Shown here: positions 1-5,990 of the stretch, one piece after another
Layout: each line of letters starts with the position of its first letter
Position numbering within the stretch: position 1 is the first letter of the stretch
The notes under the pieces: model-generated
What the model was told of the DNA's origin: nothing
What the model saw: only the letters and a program-made list of their open reading frames with translations
Databases searched by the model: none
Translations under genes and position numbers: made by a program
Origin: Bacteroidales bacterium
Lineage (GTDB): Bacteria > Bacteroidota > Bacteroidia > Bacteroidales > UBA4417
Assembly (NCBI GenBank): GCA_016707705.1
Contig: JADJHD010000005.1
Location: 124,001 to 188,000, forward strand
Direction: 5' to 3'
Length of the DNA: 64,000 nucleotides

Positions 1-136
1 GACTGCCGATTCCCAGATTGATCACCGAAATTCCCTGCTTGCGCATTTCATCAAGCTGCTTCAGCTTTCCTGCGAAATAGTATTCCTGAACTTCCAGGGT
101 GCGGTCGGCGGGACTGATTAGGTTTGATTGTTTCAT
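1..136 (-). CDS. Pyridoxal-phosphate aminotransferase, class I/II (N-terminal fragment)
   Basis: Only the first 45 codons lie in the window; the gene runs off the left edge. The translation starts MKQSNLISPADRTLEVQEYY and reaches an INLGIGS motif, typical of the N-terminus of fold-type I aminotransferases of the aspartate/aromatic group. It follows pheA after 42 bp on the same strand, so it is probably co-transcribed and under the same leader. In Bacteroidota pheA is commonly followed by such an aminotransferase and then by other aromatic amino acid genes, so a role in transaminating phenylpyruvate or prephenate is likely but inferred. The lysine that binds the cofactor lies outside the window. 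Confidence 0.75.
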   Translation of the reverse strand, partial: MKQSNLISPADRTLEVQEYYFAGKLKQLDEMRKQGISVINLGIGS

Positions 137-178
137 GGCCAAGTTTGTTATTGAGTTTATTTTCCTGAAAGTTTTGGA

Positions 179-1108
179 TCAATTATTAGGGCTTGAAGAT
201 TGACTGTTCCACATAGTTTCTGATTCCTCTTCCACAGGCATAATGCCCTGATGATATTCTCCAAGCACCATCAACTGGTCAACATGCGACTGTATCGCCA
301 ATAATGCATTTCTGTAATTCTCCAATTTCCCGAACACCAGATCGATATGGAAGAAATATTGCCAGGCCTTGCCAACAATGGGCATGGACTGTATTTTGGT
401 GAGGTTCATTCCATGGGATGCCAGGATTGACAATACCGTTGAAAGACTTCCGGTTTCGTGGGGAAGGGCAAAGCAGAGACTTGCCTTGTCAATGGTTCCT
501 GATTGCGGCGCCAGATGATGGATAGGGGTATTCTTCCCGGAAAGGATGAGAAAGCGGGTAAAATTGATGGAATCGGATTCCACTCCTCTGGCAAGAATCT
601 CCAGATCATATAATTCTGCTGCCAGCGAACTTGCCAGGGCGGCAACTCCTGAAAGCTGCTCTTTCCTGATCCGGCGGGCTGAAAGTGCTGTATCCGAAGT
701 TTCGATAATCTTAACCCCCTTTTTCCTCAAGGGTTCCAGGAAGAGTTCGCATTGCTGGATGGCAACGGGATGTGAATGAATCTCTTTAATGCTGGAAAGC
801 GTCTCACCGGGAAGGGCCATCAGGTTCTGGACAATTCTCAAATAGACTTCTCCCCTGATGATCATTCCATGTTTGCGCAGCAGTGCATAGTTGGGCAGAA
901 TGCTACCTGAAACAGAGTTTTCAATGGCCATTACACCCACCTGACTATGGTTTTCTGCAAGTGAAGTGAAAACATCCTGAAAAGTCTCGCAGGTATGCAG
1001 TCCAAATTCCAGGTTTGGGAAATAGGTGCGGGCTGCCAGCTCGTGAAAGGCTCCCTTGCCTCCCTGAATGGCGATTTTGAATAGAGTGTTCTGAGTAGTT
1101 GCAGTCAT
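179..1108 (-). CDS. pheA: Prephenate dehydratase
   Basis: Converts prephenate to phenylpyruvate, the committed step to phenylalanine. The 309-residue protein has the catalytic domain first (GGKGAFHE at 16-23, ENSVSGS at 63-69, the TRF motif at 184-186) and a C-terminal ACT domain from about residue 209, which in this family binds Phe. The usual ESRP motif of the ACT domain reads QSMP. There is no chorismate mutase domain. I place the start at ATG 1106-1108; a longer frame to 1144 exists, but it would translate through the attenuator hairpin at 1126-1142. The aminotransferase gene follows after 42 bp. Expression is probably controlled by the Phe/Tyr leader peptide just upstream. Confidence 0.93.
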   Translation of the reverse strand: MTATTQNTLFKIAIQGGKGAFHELAARTYFPNLEFGLHTCETFQDVFTSLAENHSQVGVMAIENSVSGSILPNYALLRKHGMIIRGEVYLRIVQNLMALPGETLSSIKEIHSHPVAIQQCELFLEPLRKKGVKIIETSDTALSARRIRKEQLSGVAALASSLAAELYDLEILARGVESDSINFTRFLILSGKNTPIHHLAPQSGTIDKASLCFALPHETGSLSTVLSILASHGMNLTKIQSMPIVGKAWQYFFHIDLVFGKLENYRNALLAIQSHVDQLMVLGEYHQGIMPVEEESETMWNSQSSSPNN

Positions 1109-1119
1109 GAATCCAGAGC

Positions 1120-1142
1120 AAAAAAGGGCCCTGATAAGGCCC
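1120..1142 (-). terminator. Attenuator terminator hairpin before pheA
   Basis: Read leftward, GGGCC (1142-1138) pairs with GGCCC (1130-1126) across a 7-base loop and is followed by six T. It ends only 11 bases before the pheA start codon and 41 bases after the stop of the leader peptide. A terminator between a leader peptide and the gene it precedes is the layout of transcription attenuation. The antiterminator pairing was not worked out; the GGGGC at the leader stop is a candidate partner for the GGCCC arm. Confidence 0.75.
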
Positions 1143-1183
1143 AAACGTTTTGTTTTTCGATTTACACAATCATACGCAAATGT

Positions 1184-1258
1184 TTAGCCCCTCTCTTTAC
1201 CACTAATAGTAAAAAAAAAAAAGCTATAATAATTTGCGTTCTGTTTCTGTGTATTCAT
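1184..1258 (-). CDS. pheL: Phe/Tyr-rich leader peptide controlling pheA
   Basis: A 24-codon open frame starting MNTQKQNAN and then reading YYSFFFF at codons 10-16 before ending at TAA. Two consecutive Tyr and four consecutive Phe codons in a short frame, immediately upstream of prephenate dehydratase and ahead of a T-tailed hairpin, is the standard form of an attenuation leader: ribosome stalling at Phe (or Tyr) codons when charged tRNA is scarce would block the terminator. The four Phe codons lie in a 12-base T run, so this stretch is also where an indel would be most likely; the frame is intact as given. The gene symbol is by analogy to the enteric leader, not by homology. Confidence 0.75.
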   Translation of the reverse strand: MNTQKQNANYYSFFFFTISGKERG

Positions 1259-1273
1259 AGTAGTCGTGTAATG

Positions 1274-1308
1274 CAAATATACTGCTATCAATGGTTCAAT
1301 CAACAAAA
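1274..1308 (-). promoter_or_regulatory. Probable Bacteroidota promoter for the pheA leader
   Basis: Leftward -7 element TATATTTG (1281-1274) fits the Bacteroidota consensus TAnnTTTG. A TTTTGTTG stretch (1308-1301) sits about 19-22 bases upstream as the -33 element. Transcription would begin around 1266-1268, just before the leader ATG at 1258. Confidence 0.6.
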
Positions 1309-1446
1309 TGGACGCCTGTTTGGTTCAAATATAGATATATAAATATGTATCTCTCATTTTCAGCGCCCTGTTTTGGCATTTTTTACATCCCAATTATCGG
1401 CCTTTTTGAAACCTTACTACCTTAGTCGGACCAAATAAAAAATGAG

Positions 1447-2838
1447 ATGACATATCCTAAATCCCTGATTATTGCCCTGACTCTGCTTTCATTTTCATTT
1501 AGCCTGCTGGCCCAGAATCAGACAAAATCGCAGAAAGTTGATCCTGCTTCGCCCGACTTTAACTATCAAAAGATGGCCGCAGAAGCGAAAGATGCCTATC
1601 TGCATGCCTGGAACGGCTATAAGCAGTATGCCGGGAATGGATGCGCTGCGGCCCTTATCAAGAAGTGGACATAACTGGTATCCTCAGAGTTTGCTGATGA
1701 CACCCATTGATGCCTACGACGGATTGCTCATCCTGGGATTTAAGGAAGAGGCTGCTGAAGCTAAGAAGCTCATCTTTGAGAAGCTAAACTTTGATGTGGA
1801 TATGGAGGTTCAGAATTTCGAAGTCTCCATCAGGATACTCGGCGGACTGCTTTCGGCCTATGAACTGGATGGCGACAAGCGTTTCCTGAATCTTGCCGAG
1901 GACCTGGCAAACAGGCTTATCAAGTCATTCGACTCACCAACAGGTATGCCTTACCGCTATGTTAACCTAAACCGGAAAAACGCGGGGTGAAGTTTCAAAT
2001 CCGGGCTGAAATTGGCACCTATATCGTGGAATATAGTGTACTGAGCCGCGACCTGAATAATCCCAAATACTATGAAGCTGCCAAAAAGGCAATGAATGCA
2101 CTGTATGCAAAGCGCTCCCCTCTTGATCTTACCGGCTCAAGCATCAATGTGGAAACCGGTGAGTGGGTATCAACCTCATCTCATATCTCCGGCGGCATTG
2201 ATTCCTATCTGGAGTATATGCTCAAGGCCGGAATTCTATTCAAGGATGATGATATGTCCATAATGTGGCAAAGCAGTCTCAAGGCTGTGAATTCTCATTT
2301 GCTGGATAAACGCTATTCCGGAAGCTGGTATGGACGCGCTGATATGAAGGACGGCATCCTCAAAAACTCCTATTACGGTGCTTTGGATGCCTTCTTTGCA
2401 GGATCTCTGGCTATGGCTGGTGACCTCGACAATGCAGCTGCCCTTCAGCAATCGAACTACAATATGTGGATGCTCACCGGTATTGAACCTGAGGTTCTGG
2501 ACTACAGCACCATGACTGTTGTATATCCCGGCTATGAACTTCGTCCGGAGAACCTTGAAGGTGCCTACTATCTCTACCATTACACAGGAAATGTAAAATA
2601 CCTGGAAATGGGAAAAGCAATGTTCGATAACCTGGTAAAATACTGCAAAAACGAGGTTGGCTTCTGCGCCCTGAGTGATGTCAGGACTTTTGAGAAAAAA
2701 GATGAAATGGAGAGTTTCTTCCTTGCCGAGACTCTTAAATATGCCTTCCTGCTTTTCGACAACGGAGCTTCCCTCGATTTCAATAAGGTCATTTTCAATA
2801 CTGAAGCCCATCCCTATTTCAGGGAGTTCAAGAATTAG
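1447..2838 (+). pseudogene. Glycoside hydrolase family 47 (class I alpha-mannosidase), frame-broken
   Basis: Family 47 enzymes cleave alpha-1,2-linked mannose by inversion with a bound calcium ion. Joining three frames gives about 463 residues: a signal peptide ending near LLAQ, then HAWNGYKQYA, LRPLSRS, HNWYPQSLL, NFEVSIRILGGLLSAY, RPENLEGAYYLY, KDEMESFFLAETLKYAFLLF and finally FNTEAHP, whose Thr is the calcium ligand in this family. These match the whole length of the eukaryotic ER mannosidase I fold, including the acidic catalytic positions. Frame breaks lie near 1633 (a G run), 1968 (an A run) and 2003 (a G run); each sits in a conserved segment that is restored by a 1-2 base change, so sequence error is more likely than decay. 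It is exported and probably acts on mannose-containing glycans. Confidence 0.8.
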
Positions 2839-2879
2839 AAAAGACTGGGTCTTTGAATTGTCTCAGGCTACTTGCTGCA

Positions 2880-2951
2880 TTGGTGGGGGGCCGCCGCCCG
2901 GCCGGCGCCCCGCCCGGCCCCGCGCCTGGGCACCGTTCCCCCCCCCCCGTA
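2880..2951. other. Anomalous G/C-only stretch, probably artefact
   Basis: About 70 bases downstream of the GH47 gene are almost entirely G and C, ending in an 11-base C run, while both flanks have ordinary AT-rich composition. It holds no gene, and nothing else in the window resembles it. It looks like low-quality or chimeric sequence. Confidence 0.6.
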
Positions 2952-3005
2952 AAATGAGCAAACGTGAAATAGTAGGTTGGCTCAAATACTAAAATAAAAT
3001 TTCCT

Positions 3006-3793
3006 TTATCTGACCACAAACTTCCCTGCCGGGATGGATTTGCCATTCATGCTCAACCGGTAAATATAGTTCCCTGAGGTAATCCGGAAACAGGCAATTC
3101 CATTGATCCTCCTGTGTTTGCCTGATACCGGCCCATTTCCTTTCCAGAGAGATCAGAAACAATAATTTCCGCTTCACCAAATGCTGTCGACTCCGGGTAA
3201 AATACCCTGATGCTTGTTTCGGCAGGATTGGGATAAGGCAATTGAAGCATGCCCTCAGTCTCCTTCAAACCCGCTGGCTTGGTAGGCAATGAATAAATTT
3301 CAGTGGCAGAAATATAACTGGAGATGGAGAAATCATAAATATAAACCATCAGCTTGGGTTCACTGTTGGAAACAGTAAAGGTTGAGGAATAAACACCCCC
3401 CGGAACCGTCAGCAGGGTAGTCCGCCTTTCATTAACCACAGAAGTTGTATAGACAAAATAACCTGTCGTATCAGTGGTTGCAACACAATATAGGAAACCA
3501 TCAGCATCTCAACAAGGTCGTCCTGATTGAAAAACTTTGGAACTTACATAGGCAATATCATAAAGTAAACTACCTGCACCCAGGTTCAGATTCACAGTTT
3601 TCCAGGGAGTATGATCCTCATTATAAATCAGAACTGAATTGTTTAGATAATCGGTAACGAAGTATTTATATCCGAAATTCTCAACATCCGCTAGCTCAGC
3701 CGTTCCGGAATAATTATGTTCCAAGGTAATTTGAGCTCTCAGAGCGGTACCAATGATTAAAAGTGCAACGAACAGGGTAGTTTTTAGTTTCAT
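3006..3793 (-). pseudogene. Secreted protein with T9SS sorting domain, frame-broken
   Basis: Function unknown. The N-terminal part (from ATG 3793) has a signal peptide, MKLKTTLFVALLIIGTALRA, followed by a segment suggestive of beta-propeller repeats (YFVTDYLNNSVLIYNEDH). The C-terminal part carries a type A T9SS sorting domain: LPYPNPAETSIRVFY, IIVSDLSGKE and, after frame restoration near 3070, GTYIYRLSMNGKSIPAGKF ending at TAA 3006-3008. Breaks lie near 3070 and at two sites around 3508-3535, where the frame changes within the same continuous sequence. The product is probably exported and anchored or released at the cell surface. Sequence error is the likelier cause of the breaks. Confidence 0.6.
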
Positions 3794-3865
3794 GAGGGTT
3801 CTTGTTTAAATGATTCCAGATTTGCAAAAGACCTTTGACTGAATAAATGTAATTAGGTTTAAAAT

Positions 3866-3906
3866 AAAAAAGCGGACAGCATTCATTTTTTGAATACTGT
3901 CCGCCT
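3866..3906 (-). terminator. Terminator hairpin with T tail
   Basis: A 14-bp stem with one mismatch (GCGGACAG at 3872-3879 against CTGTCCGC at 3897-3904, extended by the ATTCA/TGAAT arms) followed leftward by TTTTTTATTTT. It lies downstream of the small His-rich gene and before the T9SS gene on the same strand. Confidence 0.75.
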
Positions 3907-3953
3907 TGTGATTTCAACCGAACCGGATGTAAACCTCTTTTTCTGGTTCCTGC

Positions 3954-4305
3954 TTACTCTCGAATGAGTGACCGTAACGTTTCTTTGAGTTTTTCCTTCT
4001 GCTCAGGACTTAAACTTTCCCAGCGCTGCCTCATGAATTCATGTCTTGAACCATGATGTGGTGGCATCCCCCCACCAACATGTGCGTACTGCATATGTCC
4101 GTGGAAGCCGTGATGATGAAATCCTTTCCATCCAAAAGCACTCTTGCGAGCAGCAGGATTCCGGCAGCCTGCCCAGAAGGTGATGGTTCCAACCGTAAAG
4201 AGGGCTGGCATGATCCAGTTTCAGAGCGACATGGTTATGATTGATCCCATGGCTACAAATGCAAGCAGGGGATAGGACAAATAAAAATCTGAATTTTCTT
4301 TTCAT
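3954..4305 (-). pseudogene. Small His/Gly-rich membrane protein, frame-broken
   Basis: Role unknown. Restoring homopolymer indels gives a coherent small protein: MKRKFRFLF, a hydrophobic segment with PLLAFVAMGSIITMSL, NWIMPALFTVGTITFW, then (after moving one G and one T) QAAGILLLARVLFGWKG, a His-rich stretch GFHHHGFHGHMQYAHVGGGM, and an amphipathic tail WESLSPEQKEKLKETLRSL. This plan (basic start, one or two membrane helices, His-rich linker, charged C-terminus) is common in small Bacteroidota proteins. As given the frame is broken three or more times, and one Trp codon reads TGA near 4224. The His-rich part could bind a metal, but nothing here shows that. Confidence 0.55.
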
Positions 4306-4439
4306 TGTAAGGGTTATTAGTTTGTTTCGTACTTGAAAGGCTTGTTAACTGTTAAATGATTGCCTTTATCAGGTAGACGGGAACAAGTGGTTTTACTTTA
4401 ATTACTGACGAAAAATTTTGAAGGGGGGGGAAGAATTCA

Positions 4440-5740
4440 GGAGTCATCCGCCAGTATTCTAAGATTAAAGCAAGTTTTATTGTTTTTTTTATGCAACAAA
4501 TTTGTACAAATTCACGTAAGGTGTTTCACGTTTAATTACAGCAAAAACTCTAAACACGATTTTGTTTCTGATAATATTCAGGGTACTCATTTTGTTTTTC
4601 CCTTTCTCCGTGATTCGCTTCTGGTAATATTGCTGAAATTCACCCCGATGTTGAATTACAGACATGGATGCCATGCTTAGCAGTGTCTTAATTTGTTTAT
4701 TAGCAATTGCATTTACTCTGGAAGGTTTAAATGTTTTTACTGGAGGAGTTCTCAAATGGTGCAATTCCAGCATAACAGGCAAAAGCTCTGGCATCTGAGA
4801 ACTGTCGAAAATTAGCAGTATAAGCAATCAAATACCAACCCAGCACTTTGCCAATCCCACTGACTGAAATAATCAATTTGTAGCTTTTATACATTTCCTC
4901 ATCTTCCTTGATAATAGCAATTAATTGCTTTTCGACAACTTCTACTTCATTATTGAGCCGATCTATCATGCGTAATTGAACTTCCTTAATCAGATTATTC
5001 TCTCCTTCTGCGTAACAATCATGTAGATCAGTTAATCCATTCATGTAAGCTGTGCGGTGTTTGAGAAGCTTTTCTCTCAGGGATAGTAGTGATTTTAGCT
5101 TGTCAATCTGTTCACCCGGAAGAATAGTTGGCTTTATACTTTCTCTTTTTTCATAAGCATATACTGCTATCCTCTGTGCATCAACTTTATCATTTTTGCC
5201 CCGGGTGATCCCAAGAGACTTCTTGATCTGCAATGCAGGCACCATTGCGAAAGTCAATCCTGAGTGTGAAAAAACACACTTAATAGTTTAGAATACTTCC
5301 CAGTGTCTTCAAAACAGAAAAACAGGTCCTGCTTACTGAAATTAGTGCTCTGGATTGTTCTTTCTAATAGTTTGACAAAGCCCTGGGAGCTGTTCTCAAC
5401 CTTGGAAATAATCACTCATACCATGGATGAATACATCCAAGGTCAACTTTGAGACATCAATACCGATAAAAATCTTCTTTTCTTTCATAACTTTGGAGTT
5501 AGATTGTAAATGAAGTTGCCTCAACTACTACCTTTAAGAAGACCTCTAGTCTATTATTCTAAATGGTTACAGGCAACCGAAGGAAAGAATGGGGACTAAT
5601 ACTTAGCGATGGGCCTAGAACCTTTTCGGCGGATAAGTTCACCCCAGTCTTTTTCTTTTATTAACATTAAGTTAACTATCAACAAAGAAAGAAAAAGTAG
5701 CAAAAAAGAAAAGAAAATCAACTACTTATAGAATTCTTTG
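4440..5740 (-). mobile_element. IS110-family insertion sequence (boundaries uncertain)
   Basis: The transposase is flanked by non-coding sequence of about 180 bp on its 3-prime side and up to 250 bp on its 5-prime side. IS110-group elements lack terminal inverted repeats and I saw none, so the ends given are approximate. In well-studied members the non-coding end upstream of the recombinase encodes the bridge RNA; here that would be about 5489-5740. This stretch has two short hairpins, AGAC/GTCT around 5545-5557 and GGTT/AACC around 5562-5575. Confidence 0.5.
4489..5488 (-). pseudogene. IS110-family transposase, frame-broken
   Basis: DEDD-type recombinase of an IS110-like element. The start (ATG 5486-5488) reads MKEKKIFIGIDVSKLTLDVF, containing the first catalytic Asp, followed by the CFEDTGKYS motif with the catalytic Glu, NDKVDAQRIAVYAYE with two further Asp, the C-terminal helix-hairpin segment SVSGIGKVLGWYLIAYT, and CYAGIAPFE with the Ser-containing active region (NSSS here). 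Frames change near 5400, 5265 and 4770. The last frame ends with NAIANKQIKTLLSMASMSV, the family's usual C-terminal helix, so all domains are present. Either the copy has decayed or the indels are sequencing errors like those in nearby genes. Confidence 0.8.
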
Positions 5741-5777
5741 TTAACCATTGTTAATAAAACACTGCAAATCTAAATAC

Positions 5778-5804
5778 GGCGGACTCCGCTTCCGCTTCGC
5801 ATCC
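5778..5804 (-). repeat. Interspersed repeat, inverted copy A
   Basis: Read on the minus strand it runs GGATGCG, AAGCGGAAGCGG, AGTCCGCC. A near-identical copy (one mismatch, one gap) lies on the plus strand at 9189-9214, on the other side of the M16 peptidase gene. Confidence 0.7.
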
Positions 5805-5930
5805 CCCATCCCCCCTCCCCCCCATCCCCCATCCCCCATCCCCCCATCCCCATCCCCATCCCCCATCCCCCATCCCTCCCCCATCCCCCATCCCCATCCC
5901 CCATCCCCACATCCTCACATCCCCTTACCC
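5801..5930. repeat. CATCCCC-type tandem array
   Basis: About 130 bp of degenerate 6-8 base units built on CATCCCCC/CATCCCC with a few CTCCCCC variants. The opposite strand has well over ten runs of four or more G separated by AT, a strong G-quadruplex pattern. It ends about 60 bp before the M16 gene start. A Pro/Ser/His open frame through it is a by-product of the repeat. Confidence 0.85.
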
Positions 5931-5951
5931 TGCTCGCATTAAAAAACTTTG

Positions 5952-5959
5952 TATGTTTG
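5952..5959 (+). promoter_or_regulatory. Possible -7 element for the M16 gene
   Basis: TATGTTTG fits TAnnTTTG and lies 31 bp before the ATG at 5991. No convincing -33 element is visible; the C-rich array occupies the upstream side. Confidence 0.35.
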
Positions 5960-5990
5960 ATTTCAAATAGCTCATAAACCCATATTCGAT

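Noticed and set aside
2236..2811. Long antisense frame in the GH47 gene
   Set aside because: No family resemblance, and the plus strand matches GH47 throughout.
5801..5930. CRISPR array
   Set aside because: The units are 6-8 bases with no unique spacers and there are no cas genes.
5748..5942. Open frame coding a Pro/Ser/His-rich peptide
   Set aside because: It is a translation of the CATCCCC array with no start context; a repeat by-product.
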